In this document: positions 39,990-48,319 of the stretch, one piece after another
Layout: each line of letters opens with the position of its first letter
How positions within the stretch are numbered: the stretch's first letter is position 1
Assembly (NCBI RefSeq): GCF_014649775.1
Contig: NZ_BMTR01000017.1
Location: 124,001-188,000, forward strand
DNA from: Streptomyces longisporoflavus
Lineage (GTDB): Bacteria > Actinomycetota > Actinomycetes > Streptomycetales > Streptomycetaceae
Direction of reading: 5' to 3'
Length of the DNA stretch: 64,000 bases
Position numbers and translations under genes: made by a program
Notes under the pieces: generated by a model
What the model was told of the DNA's origin: nothing
Databases searched by the model: none
What the model saw: only the letters and a program-made list of their open reading frames with translations

Positions 39990-41308
39990 CACAGCTCCCC
40001 GAAGGTCAGACGGGACACCCACTTGGTGTTGAGCACGCCGGGCGCGGCCGGAACGATGATCCGGGCCGGATAGCCGTGGTCCGGCGACAGCTCCTCCCCG
40101 TTGACGTGCAGGACGAGGAGAGAGCGCGGGTCGCGCACCTGGTTGTCGCGCAACGCGGCCTTGCGGAAGGCCCCGTGCCGTTGCAAGGACTCCACGAGCA
40201 CCCCCGGCGGGTCCTCGTCGAACCCGGCGAGGGCCGCCAGGTCGCGCAGGCGCACGCCACGCCACCACTGGTCCGACGTCGACCAGCCTTCCACGCAGGC
40301 GATGGGCAACGCCGCACTGTGCTGCCGGAGTTGGAGCAGCTCGGTCCGCGAGAGCTTGACCTCGCCGCGTGGCCCGCCGCCGACGACGAGACGCCAGAGT
40401 TCGCCCGTTTCCCGTGGCTCGATGCCCACCTTCGCCGCCGTCTTGTTGATCTGGAAGCCGTTGGGCCCGCTTCCGGGGTCACCGCCGCCGTGCGGGGCGA
40501 ACAGCGCGGTGCGGCGCAACGGGCCGTCCACGGTCTGCCCCGCCGCCGTCACGAACAGCAGGGCGGAGCCCGCGCCGACCATGCCGAGCGCGCCCCGCCG
40601 CGACACGGTCGGCGCGGCGGGTGCCCCAACTCGTACGGGTGCTGCGGGAGCGGCGGGTGCGGCGGGTGCGGCAGCCACCAGGCCCGCCTCGTCGGCCGGC
40701 TCGGGGCCCGGGCCCCGCAGCTGTTCGCGCCACCCCCGCTGCCGCAGCACCCGTACGGCTTGGGGCAGGCGCAGCACGACGTGGGCCGCGAACGCGCCGA
40801 AGAACACCCAGGCACCGTAGAAGTGCAGCGGGTAGAACGACCCGGGGAAGAGATACTCCAGCTGGACGTTGAGGACACCGGTGACGAACTCGAACAGGGC
40901 GCCGCCGACGAGCAGGAGAAGCGACAGCCGCTCCAGGGCGTGCCCCGCCGACCGGGCCGGGGGCAGCGTGAAGAGCTTCGGGAGCACCGACCACAACTTC
41001 GCGAGCAGCACCGGAATCAGCGTGATGCCGACCGTGACGTGCAGTCCCTGGTTGAGGCGGTAGAGCCAGTGCGGGTCGGTCGGCCAGTCGAACAGATAGA
41101 AGCCGAGGAGGCCCTTGTCCGGGGTCTTGTCGTTGACGGGCGAGAGGTTCGGGTTGTACGCCGCGTAGGACAGCAGGCCCGTCACGAACAGGACCGTGAT
41201 GCCGACCAGCAGGACGGCACCGAGAACCGAGGTGAGCCACGGCCCGCGCAGCGGACTGCGCCAGAACCCGGGATCGACAGGGGAGGTCACATGTGGTGTG
41301 CGGGGCAT
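39989..41308 (-). CDS. molybdopterin oxidoreductase fused to a cytochrome b561-like membrane domain
   Basis: A 439-residue protein. The N-terminal half (residues about 20-195) has four to five membrane helices with His residues placed for heme (LNQGLHVTVG, PLHFYGAWVFFGAFAAHVVL). After an Ala/Pro linker the C-terminal half is a sulfite-oxidase/YedY-type molybdopterin domain, with the Mo-ligand Cys in PIACVEGWS and GYPARIIVP near the end. It should oxidise or reduce an extracytoplasmic substrate and exchange electrons with the membrane. The mRNA looks leaderless (TACGGT six bases before the ATG). Confidence 0.93.
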   Translation of the reverse strand: MPRTPHVTSPVDPGFWRSPLRGPWLTSVLGAVLLVGITVLFVTGLLSYAAYNPNLSPVNDKTPDKGLLGFYLFDWPTDPHWLYRLNQGLHVTVGITLIPVLLAKLWSVLPKLFTLPPARSAGHALERLSLLLLVGGALFEFVTGVLNVQLEYLFPGSFYPLHFYGAWVFFGAFAAHVVLRLPQAVRVLRQRGWREQLRGPGPEPADEAGLVAAAPAAPAAPAAPVRVGAPAAPTVSRRGALGMVGAGSALLFVTAAGQTVDGPLRRTALFAPHGGGDPGSGPNGFQINKTAAKVGIEPRETGELWRLVVGGGPRGEVKLSRTELLQLRQHSAALPIACVEGWSTSDQWWRGVRLRDLAALAGFDEDPPGVLVESLQRHGAFRKAALRDNQVRDPRSLLVLHVNGEELSPDHGYPARIIVPAAPGVLNTKWVSRLTFGEL

Positions 41309-41314
41309 GGATCG

Positions 41315-41320
41315 ACCGTA
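41315..41320 (-). promoter_or_regulatory. -10 element of a leaderless promoter (molybdopterin oxidoreductase)
   Basis: On the minus strand TACGGT lies six bases before the ATG at 41308. It is one of two divergent leaderless promoters in this 113-base gap. Confidence 0.45.
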
Positions 41321-41409
41321 TGCCGGGCCCTGCCTTCCGACGGGCCCGCAACTCATGACGAAACTCTGACGTCGGCCCTCGGAATCCGATCACTGGTTCC
41401 CACCGCGCC

Positions 41410-41415
41410 TAACGT
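41410..41415 (+). promoter_or_regulatory. -10 element of a leaderless promoter (GT-C-like gene)
   Basis: TAACGT lies six bases before the GTG at 41422, which has no ribosome site. It faces away from the molybdopterin oxidoreductase promoter. Confidence 0.5.
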
Positions 41416-41421
41416 GCAGAC

Positions 41422-42780
41422 GTGAGCACCACAGAGCGCACCGGCCACCGCCGTGACCTCGCCGCGGCCGGTATCGCGGCGCTACTCGTCACCGCGGCCG
41501 TAGCCGTCGGCACCTTCATCGAGCACACGGACGGCACCCTGCACCTCAACTGGCCGCCGCTTTACGCCCGGTGGGACCCGCACGTCGGCCCCGGCACACC
41601 CGCCGCGCTCGCGGTCGCCGTCGCCGTGATCGCGTACGGTCCCGCCCTCGCCGCCCGGCTCTCCTGGCGGCCCCTTCTCCTCGCCGCGTGGACCGCCTCC
41701 ATGGCCTGGATCTGGTCGCTCGCCCTCGTCGACGGCATGTACCGGGGCGTGGCACAGCGGCTCACCACCAAGTACGAGTATCTCCAGGTCGTCGACCGCT
41801 TCGAGGACATCCCCGCGACGCTGCGGGACTTCACCCGGCACATCCTGATCGACTCCCCCGACCCCTGGCCCGCCCACACGGCGGGTCATCCGCCCGGCGC
41901 CGCCCTCACGTTCGTCCTCCTCGACCGCGTCGGCCTCGGCGGCGGCGCCTGGGCCGGGGCCTTCTGCGTCACCGCGGGCAGCACCGCCGTGGCGGCCGTA
42001 TTGATCACCCTGCGCGCTCTGGCCGACGAGGCGACCGCTCGCCGGGCGGCGCCCTTCCTCGTCCTGACCCCGGCCGCGATCTGGGTCGGCGCCTCCGCGG
42101 ACGGCTACTTCGCCGCCGTCACGGCGTGGACGATCGCGCTGCTCGCGCTGGCGGCGACGCGTACGGTCCGCTCCCCGGCGGCAGCGGCCCTCGGCTCGGG
42201 CCTGCTGTTCGGACTCGTCTGCTACCTCTCGTACGGCCTGACGCTGTTCGCCCTTGTCGTCGCCGCCGTCCTGCTGATCACCCGCAGCCTTCGCCCGCTT
42301 CCTCTCCTCCTGGCGGGAGCGGCCGTCGTCCCGCTGATCTTCACCCTCGCTGGCTTCAACTGGTGGGAGGCGTACCACCTGCTGGTCGAGCGCTACCACC
42401 AGGGTGCGGGCGGCATCAGACCGTACGGCTATTTCGTCTGGGCCAATCTCGCCTGCACGGTGCTGGTCGTCGGTCCGGCGACGGTGGCCGCCCTGCGCAG
42501 GACGGCGGCGTCCGCCCCCGCCACGTTCGGCCGCCTGTACACCGGCCGGACCACACCTGCCGACCGTCTGACCGCACTCGTCCTGGCCGCGCTCCTCGCC
42601 TTGCTGGCCGCCGATCTCTCCGGCATGAGCAAGGCGGAGACCGAACGCATCTGGCTGCCGTTCACCACTTTCCTTTCGGCGGCGACGGCACTCCTGCCCG
42701 GGGCGGCGCGACGCCACTGGCTCACCGCACAGGCCGTACTCGCACTGCTGCTGAACCACCTGCTGTTCACGGGCTGGTGA
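41422..42780 (+). CDS. GT-C-like integral membrane glycosyltransferase
   Basis: A 452-residue protein with about ten to eleven hydrophobic segments and a polar first loop. That loop contains LIDSPDPWPAHTAGHPPGAA, whose conserved PxGH/HPPG pattern is seen in actinobacterial GT39/GT87-like mannosyltransferases. Such enzymes use polyprenyl-phosphate sugars outside the membrane. With the GT2 and DUF2064 genes nearby it may complete a surface glycan. The end SGMSKAETERIWLPF is also typical. Transcription is probably leaderless. Confidence 0.85.
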   Translation: MSTTERTGHRRDLAAAGIAALLVTAAVAVGTFIEHTDGTLHLNWPPLYARWDPHVGPGTPAALAVAVAVIAYGPALAARLSWRPLLLAAWTASMAWIWSLALVDGMYRGVAQRLTTKYEYLQVVDRFEDIPATLRDFTRHILIDSPDPWPAHTAGHPPGAALTFVLLDRVGLGGGAWAGAFCVTAGSTAVAAVLITLRALADEATARRAAPFLVLTPAAIWVGASADGYFAAVTAWTIALLALAATRTVRSPAAAALGSGLLFGLVCYLSYGLTLFALVVAAVLLITRSLRPLPLLLAGAAVVPLIFTLAGFNWWEAYHLLVERYHQGAGGIRPYGYFVWANLACTVLVVGPATVAALRRTAASAPATFGRLYTGRTTPADRLTALVLAALLALLAADLSGMSKAETERIWLPFTTFLSAATALLPGAARRHWLTAQAVLALLLNHLLFTGW

Positions 42781-42789
42781 GGCCACGCC

Positions 42790-43245
42790 TCACCGCCGGG
42801 TCCGGTGCGAGCCGTAGTGAAGGTCGTGGCACGCGTGGCAGTGGGGCTGGTAACCGTCGCGGTGGTCATGGACGCTGCGACGGCGGGGCCTGAACACGAT
42901 CTTGAAAAGACCGTATCCACCGACCGCTGTAAAGGCCACAGTTACGGCGAAGTGCACAGTGACACTGGGCTTGATGGTTTCTGCGAAATCGTGAACGATA
43001 TCGGCTATGAATTGCTTGATTTCTTCGACCGTCTCGTCCGACGGGGCCTCCTGAGCCATTACGGTGCGATGTTCGGGAGGGTCGGCGACATGCGTGTCGG
43101 CGGCTTGCGAAACAGCGGCGCCACCGAGCATGACCAGGAAAAGCACCGCGGCCACGCATGCTGCACGAGCGACGTTCCGGCTCCGACTCCGGCGTGCTCG
43201 CGTCGTGGGCTCTGACAGCCCTGACAGCCCTGACAGCTCTGACAT
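42790..43245 (-). CDS. small secreted or membrane protein with His-rich tail, low GC
   Basis: A 151-residue protein that I do not recognise. After a basic start it has a signal-like segment (ARAACVAAVLFLVMLGGAAV, about residues 26-45), an acidic middle (VEEIKQFIADIVHDFAETIK), a second hydrophobic segment (FAVTVAFTAVGGYGLFKIVF) and a basic tail with several His and Cys (HDHRDGYQPHCHACHDLHYG), perhaps a metal site. Its GC content falls to about 45-55%, far below the neighbours, so it may be acquired. The first codons lie in a 9-base tandem repeat (SGLSGLSE). Confidence 0.6.
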   Translation of the reverse strand: MSELSGLSGLSEPTTRARRSRSRNVARAACVAAVLFLVMLGGAAVSQAADTHVADPPEHRTVMAQEAPSDETVEEIKQFIADIVHDFAETIKPSVTVHFAVTVAFTAVGGYGLFKIVFRPRRRSVHDHRDGYQPHCHACHDLHYGSHRTRR

Positions 43246-43386
43246 GGAAAATCATCCCTTGCACTGGGGGCGCTGCTTCGGCGCCCGGGTGACGACGGTC
43301 CGTGCGGCCCGTCGGTACCAGTGCACTGCCACTCCGTTGATGGATCTCGCACGAAAACGTGGTTCGTTACCCGATCGCTGAATCCG

Positions 43387-44646
43387 TTACGCATTCCGGC
43401 AAAGCGAACCCTTTCCGTAATAAGCGTCGACGCCTGAATAGTTATGACCGGAGAACACCCACAGCAATAGCCCCGTGCAGCTGAATACGGCACCCAGTGC
43501 GCACACGGCGCCCCAGCCCGCCAGCTCATAGAGGGTGGTCGCGGCGATGGCGCCGGTGGCACTGCCGATCGAGTAGAAGACCATGTATCCGCCGATCAAC
43601 CGGCTGCCCGCGTCCGGGTGAAGCTCGTAGATCAAGGTCTGGTTGGTGACATGGACCGCCTGCACGGCGAGGTCAAGGAGGATCACCCCGGCGGCCAGGG
43701 CCCAGAGCGAGCTGCGGGTGAAGGCCAATGGCAGCCATGAGGCTACGAGCAGCGCCAACGCGATGCCGGTGGTCCGCCGCGAGAGTCCGCGATCGTTCAG
43801 ACGGCCCGCCACGGTGGCGGCCATGGCTCCGACGACGCCGATGAGGCCCAGCGCCCCGATCGCGCTGTGGGAGAGGGAGTACGGGGCCTCGCTGAGCGGC
43901 AGCGCGACGCTGCTCCACAGGGTGCTGAAAGCGGCGAAGATCAGTAGCCCGGTCAACGCGCGGTGGCGCAGCAGGCGTTCGCGCGCGAACAGGGTGATCG
44001 TGGAGCGCAGGAGCTGTCCGTAGTTCAGGGTGGCCGACGAAGTGCCACTGGGACGCGGGAGTACGCGGTACAGGACCAAGGCGAGCAGCGCGGTGAGCGA
44101 CGCCGATGCGAGGTAGACGGAGCGCCAGCCCGCGAGGTCGGCCATGAGGCCGGACGCGGTGCGGGCGAGCAGGATGCCGATGACCACGCCGCTGGTCACC
44201 AGACCGACGACGCGTCCGCGTTCGGCGGGCCGGGCCAGTGACGCCGCGAAGGCCACCAATGTCTGCGTGACGACGGCGAGAAGTCCCGTCGCGGCCATGC
44301 CCGCGAGCAGCATCACCGCCGTGTGCGCAGTGGCTACCACGGCCAACGTCACCACCAGTAGCAGCAGTTGGGCCACGATGAGCCGCCTGCGGTCGGCCAC
44401 GTCGCCGAGCGGTACGAGGAAGAAGAGGCCGAGGCCGTAACCGACCTGCGTGAGGGTGACCACGCTGCCGACGAGTGCCGGGCTCATGCCGAGGTCGTGC
44501 CCCATGGTCACCAGGAGCGGTTGGGAGAAGTAGACGTTGGCGACCGCGGCCCCGCAGGCGAGGGCGAAGAGCGCGAGGACGCCGCGGGTCAGGACGAACG
44601 GGCCACCCTCCCCGCTGCCGCCGCAGTCTCCGCTGTTCCCGGGCAT
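43387..44646 (-). CDS. MFS drug-efflux transporter
   Basis: A 419-residue 12-helix pump of the YnfM/DHA1-like type: LACGAAVANVYFSQPLLVTM opens TM1, GDVADRRRLI is the loop 2-3 motif and LGLIGVVGAMAATVAGRLND is in the second half. I chose the ATG at 44646, with GGGGACGG upstream; an in-frame GTG two codons earlier is possible. The last 25 codons are AT-rich. It is divergent from an HxlR regulator, with a shared pair of operator-like sites, so it is probably induced by a toxic small molecule. Confidence 0.92.
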   Translation of the reverse strand: MPGNSGDCGGSGEGGPFVLTRGVLALFALACGAAVANVYFSQPLLVTMGHDLGMSPALVGSVVTLTQVGYGLGLFFLVPLGDVADRRRLIVAQLLLLVVTLAVVATAHTAVMLLAGMAATGLLAVVTQTLVAFAASLARPAERGRVVGLVTSGVVIGILLARTASGLMADLAGWRSVYLASASLTALLALVLYRVLPRPSGTSSATLNYGQLLRSTITLFARERLLRHRALTGLLIFAAFSTLWSSVALPLSEAPYSLSHSAIGALGLIGVVGAMAATVAGRLNDRGLSRRTTGIALALLVASWLPLAFTRSSLWALAAGVILLDLAVQAVHVTNQTLIYELHPDAGSRLIGGYMVFYSIGSATGAIAATTLYELAGWGAVCALGAVFSCTGLLLWVFSGHNYSGVDAYYGKGSLCRNA

Positions 44647-44673
44647 CAGCACCCGTCCCCACCCCTCCCCGAT

Positions 44674-44694
44674 CTGGTTTCATCTTGCTACCAA
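44674..44694 (-). promoter_or_regulatory. HxlR operator copy facing the MFS gene
   Basis: Read on the minus strand this 21-base site starts TTGGTAGCA and ends AAACCAG. It agrees at 17 of 21 positions with the copy at 44719-44739 on the other strand. It lies 28 bases before the MFS start. Confidence 0.55.
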
Positions 44695-44718
44695 CAAGCG
44701 AGGGTGACGCTAGCCCGC

Positions 44719-44739
44719 TTGGTAGCATGTTGCAACCAA
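44719..44739 (+). promoter_or_regulatory. HxlR operator copy facing the regulator gene
   Basis: TTGGTAGCA and TGCAACCAA form a 9-3-9 palindrome with one mismatch, 25 bases before the HxlR start. Together with the copy at 44674 it gives each divergent gene its own site. Confidence 0.55.
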
Positions 44740-44763
44740 CGTGAGAGCGAAGGGCCCGGACCC

Positions 44764-45216
44764 ATGGTGACCAGAACGCGCTTCGACGACAGCGAATGTC
44801 CCGTCGCCCGCTCGGTGGACGCGATCGGCGACTGGTGGTCCCTGCTGATCGTGCGGGACGCCTTCGACGGAAGCCGCCGCTTCGGGGAGTTCCAGCGCAG
44901 CCTGGGCGTGGCGAAGAACATCCTCACCGCGCGACTGCGCAGCCTCGTCGCCGGCGGCGTCCTCGAATCCGTTCCCGCGTCGGACGGCAGCGCCTACCGC
45001 GAGTACGTGCTGACCCCGAAGGGCGAGGCGCTCTTCCCCGTCATCGTGGCACTGCGTCAGTGGGGCGAGCAGAACTTCTTCGCGCCCGGCGAGCCGCACT
45101 CACAGCTGGTCGACCGCCGGCATGGCCGGCAGCTGCGCACACTCGAAGTGCTGTCCGCGGACGGCCGACGGCTGGACCCCGAGGACACCGCCGTGCACAA
45201 GGTCGCCGACGAGTGA
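44764..45216 (+). CDS. HxlR family transcriptional regulator
   Basis: A 150-residue winged-helix protein with the family pattern ECPVARSVDAIGDWWSLLIV, RRFGEFQRSLGVAKNILTAR and YVLTPKGEALFPVIVALRQW. The N-terminal Cys (residue about 12) is the position used by redox- or aldehyde-sensing HxlR proteins. It probably represses the divergent MFS gene and itself. GAAGG lies upstream of the ATG. Confidence 0.93.
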   Translation: MVTRTRFDDSECPVARSVDAIGDWWSLLIVRDAFDGSRRFGEFQRSLGVAKNILTARLRSLVAGGVLESVPASDGSAYREYVLTPKGEALFPVIVALRQWGEQNFFAPGEPHSQLVDRRHGRQLRTLEVLSADGRRLDPEDTAVHKVADE

Positions 45217-45232
45217 TCCGGGCCGCCGCCGG

Positions 45233-46414
45233 TCAGCGCTGATCGGGCCGGGCGGGTACGGGCGGTTCGGGCGGGACCGGTACGGCCGGTTCGGGCAGGG
45301 TGCGGAACAGCAGCCAGCTCAGTACGGGCATCAGGACCAGGGGCGCCAGCGCGGTCCGCAGGGATGTCGCGTCGGCGATGCTCCCGATCAAGGGGCTCGC
45401 CAGGCCGCCGATGCTGACGGTCAGACCGAGCGTGATCCCGCTGGCGGTGCCGATGCGGGAGGGCAAGTAGTCCTGTCCGAGCGTCACTTGGAGTGAGAAC
45501 GGGACGTACAGACCGGCCGAGGTCAGCGCCACGAACAGATACATCGCGGGGCCGGGCACGAAGACCACGCCCGCGACCGATCCGGCCGCGATCAGATACG
45601 CCCGGCGCGCGACGGTGACCCGGTCCCACCGGTGCGCGAGCGTGCCGCCGAGCACGGAACCCACCGCGCCGCCCAGGTAAAGCACGAAGAGCGCCGCGGT
45701 CCCCGCCGCCGTACCGCCGCCCATGCGCTCCGTCGCGAACAGCGAGAGGAAGGTACTCAGGCCGACGAAGACGATCGACCGGCACACCACGGCCAGCGAC
45801 AGTTTCACGAACGACGCCCGGTCATCCGCGCCGACCGCCACTTCGGTACGGGCCCCGGCGGCCTTCTGCCGCTCCAGCGCGCGCAGTACGGGCAGGCACA
45901 ACACGGCCCCGACGAGCGCCGGAAGCACCAGCAACGGTGTGAGGCGCAGGCCCCCCGCGGCCACGACGGCGGTGACCACGAGCGGGGCCGCCGCGAAGCC
46001 GAGGTTGCCGCCGAGCGAGAACCACCCCATGCCGCTGTGGCTGCCCCGACTCGCAAGCCGGGCGACCCGCGCCGACTCGGGGTGATAGGCGGCCACGCCG
46101 AGCCCGGACACCGCAACGAACACCAGGGTCAGCGCGTACGAACCGCTCAGCCCGCTCAACGCGATGCCCAGACCGCCGAGCAGCGTGCTGACCGGGAGCA
46201 ACCACGGCATCGCCCAGCGGTCGGTCAGGACGCCGAAGACCGGTTGGGCGACCGACGACAACAGGGAGGCGGCGAGCACGATGCCCGAGACGGCGGCGTA
46301 ACTGTAGGCGCGCTCGGCGACGAAGAACGGCACCAGGGACGCGACGGCGCCCTGGTACAGGTCGACGCAGGCGTGCCCGGCGGACAACAGGGTGATGGAC
46401 GTATTCCTTCGCAC
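45233..46414 (-). CDS. MFS transporter, fosmidomycin-resistance-like
   Basis: A 393-residue 12-helix transporter that resembles Fsr-type pumps: LLSAGHACVDLYQGAVASLV opens it, GVAAYHPESARVARLASRGS is the loop signature and GNLGFAAAPLVV follows. The GTG at 46414 is the best start; the frame stays open upstream to an ATG at 46486, but that would overlap the divergent AraC gene. The divergent regulator suggests induction by the exported compound. Confidence 0.9.
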   Translation of the reverse strand: MRRNTSITLLSAGHACVDLYQGAVASLVPFFVAERAYSYAAVSGIVLAASLLSSVAQPVFGVLTDRWAMPWLLPVSTLLGGLGIALSGLSGSYALTLVFVAVSGLGVAAYHPESARVARLASRGSHSGMGWFSLGGNLGFAAAPLVVTAVVAAGGLRLTPLLVLPALVGAVLCLPVLRALERQKAAGARTEVAVGADDRASFVKLSLAVVCRSIVFVGLSTFLSLFATERMGGGTAAGTAALFVLYLGGAVGSVLGGTLAHRWDRVTVARRAYLIAAGSVAGVVFVPGPAMYLFVALTSAGLYVPFSLQVTLGQDYLPSRIGTASGITLGLTVSIGGLASPLIGSIADATSLRTALAPLVLMPVLSWLLFRTLPEPAVPVPPEPPVPARPDQR

Positions 46415-46468
46415 CCCGTCATGGTCGGCGCCGGTGAGGGTGTCGCACTTCCGATAATCTGCCGACCA

Positions 46469-47212
46469 ATGACGATGGTCCGCCACCTTCCGGTCGCCCC
46501 GACGCGCACCCAGTTACTGGCACCCGGCGCCGCGATCGACACCCACCGCCACGACGACCACCAGATCGTCTACGCCGGCCGCGGCGTCGTCGCCGTCACC
46601 ACCAGCGCCGGCTCCTGGGTCGCCCCAGGCACCCGCGCCCTCTGGATCCCGGCCGGCACCGTGCACGCCCATCAGGCCCACGGCCGACTCCGACTGCATC
46701 TGGTGGGCCTGCCGGCGACGGAGAACCCGCTCGCCCTTCAGTCACCGACCGTATTGGCCGTGGGCCCGCTGCTACGCGAACTGATCGTCGCCTACACCCA
46801 CCCGACCGCGGGCGAGAGCCCCGAACGGGCGCGCCTGCGCGCGGTGTTGCTCGACCAGCTCCGGGCCTCGCCCCGGCAGCCGCTGCACCTGCCCACCCCG
46901 AAGTCACCCCTGCTGCGAACGCTGTGCGACATCCTGCGCGCCGACCCGGCGGACAGCCGCACCCTCGCCGAACTGGGCCGCGAGGTGGGTGCGAGCGACC
47001 GCACCCTGTCCCGGCTGTTCCGCGGCGACCTCGGCATGACTTTCCCGCAGTGGCGCACGCAGTTACGCCTCCACCACGCTCTGATCCTGCTGGCCGACGA
47101 CACCCCCGTCACCGCGGTGGCGCACCTGTGCGGCTGGTCATCGGCCAGCGCGTTCATCGACACCTTCCGCCGCACGCTCGGGCATACGCCGGGCACGTAC
47201 GCCAAGGGCTGA
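46469..47212 (+). CDS. AraC family transcriptional regulator
   Basis: A 247-residue regulator: a cupin-like sensor with RHDDHQIVYAGRG (residues about 27-39) and VAPGTRALWIPAGTVHAH, then two AraC helix-turn-helix motifs (RTLAELGREVGASDRTLSRL and TPVTAVAHLCGWSSASAFID). It is divergent from the Fsr-like pump and probably controls it. TAATCT lies eight bases before the ATG, so the mRNA may be leaderless or nearly so. Confidence 0.92.
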   Translation: MTMVRHLPVAPTRTQLLAPGAAIDTHRHDDHQIVYAGRGVVAVTTSAGSWVAPGTRALWIPAGTVHAHQAHGRLRLHLVGLPATENPLALQSPTVLAVGPLLRELIVAYTHPTAGESPERARLRAVLLDQLRASPRQPLHLPTPKSPLLRTLCDILRADPADSRTLAELGREVGASDRTLSRLFRGDLGMTFPQWRTQLRLHHALILLADDTPVTAVAHLCGWSSASAFIDTFRRTLGHTPGTYAKG

Positions 47213-47239
47213 GCGCCACACTCACGCACGCCAGGCAGC

Positions 47240-48319
47240 TCACATCCCCGCGGACTCGCCCGCCACCCCCAGCGGAAAGTGGCACAGCGCCGTGTGGGTG
47301 CCGGACGCGGCCGTCGTTCCGCGGGTGGCCAGGGGCGGGGGCTCGGTGGTGCAGAGGTTCTCGGCGTGCGGGCAGCGGGTGCGGAAGCGGCAGCCCGACG
47401 GGATGTCGAAGGGGGAAGGGATTTCGCCCTGGAGCTGGATCTCCCGGTCGGCGGTGGTGCGGGAGGCGTCAAGGACCGGGGCCGCCGACATCAGCGCCGA
47501 GGTGTAGGGGTGCTGGGGGCGGTCGAAGACCTCCTCGGTGTCCCCGTGCTCGATGACCTTGCCGAGGTACATCACCGTCACCCGGTCGGCGATGTAGCGC
47601 ACCACGGACAGGTCGTGGGAGATGAAGACGTACGCGACACCGAGGCGTTCGCGGAGTTCCGACAGGACGTTGAGGACCTGCGCCTGTACGGACAGGTCGA
47701 GTGCCGAGACGGGTTCGTCGCACACGATGAGGTCGGGGTCCAGGGCCAGCGCGCGGGCGATGCCGATGCGCTGGCGCTGTCCGCCGGAGAACTCGCCCGG
47801 GTAGCGGTGGGCGTCGCTGTCCCGGAGTCCGACCAGGGCGAGGAGTTCACGGACGCGTTTCTCCCTGGCCTTCGGGGTCGGTACGACGTCCCGGTGGGTG
47901 CGCCAGGGTTCGCCGATCAACTCGGCCGCCGACATGCGCGCGTTGAGCGAGGCGAAGGGGTCCTGGAAGACCATCTGGACGCGGCGGCGCCAGGCGAGGA
48001 GTTCCTTGCCGCGCAGGGCGAACGGGTCGGTGCCGTCGAACCGTACGGTGCCCGCGTCGGGCCGTTCGAGGCCGAGCAGCACCCGGGCCAGGGTGGACTT
48101 GCCGCAGCCCGACTCGCCGACGAGCCCGAGGGTCTCCCCGCGGCCGAGTCGTATGTCGACGCCGTCCAGGGCGGTCAGCCTGCGGCGGCCGCTGCCGAAA
48201 CTCTTGGTGACGCCGCTGACTTCGAGCAGCGGGCGGGCTGCGGCCTCCGCAGTTGCGGCGGAGGCCGCGGAGGCAGCGGAGGCCTCAGAGGCTGCAGATG
48301 CAGCTCGAATGTCAGGCAT
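47240..48319 (-). CDS. oligopeptide/dipeptide ABC transporter ATPase (DppF/OppF type)
   Basis: A 359-residue ATPase, last gene of the five-gene importer operon (SBP, permease, permease, ATPase, ATPase). Walker A is GESGCGKST, the signature EFSGGQRQR and Walker B LIVCDEPVSALD. The C-terminal Cys-containing oligopeptide domain (FRTRCPHAENLCTTEPPPL) is present, probably binding an iron-sulfur cluster as in related proteins. The N terminus is an Ala/Ser/Glu low-complexity run of about 28 residues. It overlaps the upstream ATPase gene by eight bases. Confidence 0.93.
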   Translation of the reverse strand: MPDIRAASAASEASAASAASAATAEAAARPLLEVSGVTKSFGSGRRRLTALDGVDIRLGRGETLGLVGESGCGKSTLARVLLGLERPDAGTVRFDGTDPFALRGKELLAWRRRVQMVFQDPFASLNARMSAAELIGEPWRTHRDVVPTPKAREKRVRELLALVGLRDSDAHRYPGEFSGGQRQRIGIARALALDPDLIVCDEPVSALDLSVQAQVLNVLSELRERLGVAYVFISHDLSVVRYIADRVTVMYLGKVIEHGDTEEVFDRPQHPYTSALMSAAPVLDASRTTADREIQLQGEIPSPFDIPSGCRFRTRCPHAENLCTTEPPPLATRGTTAASGTHTALCHFPLGVAGESAGM

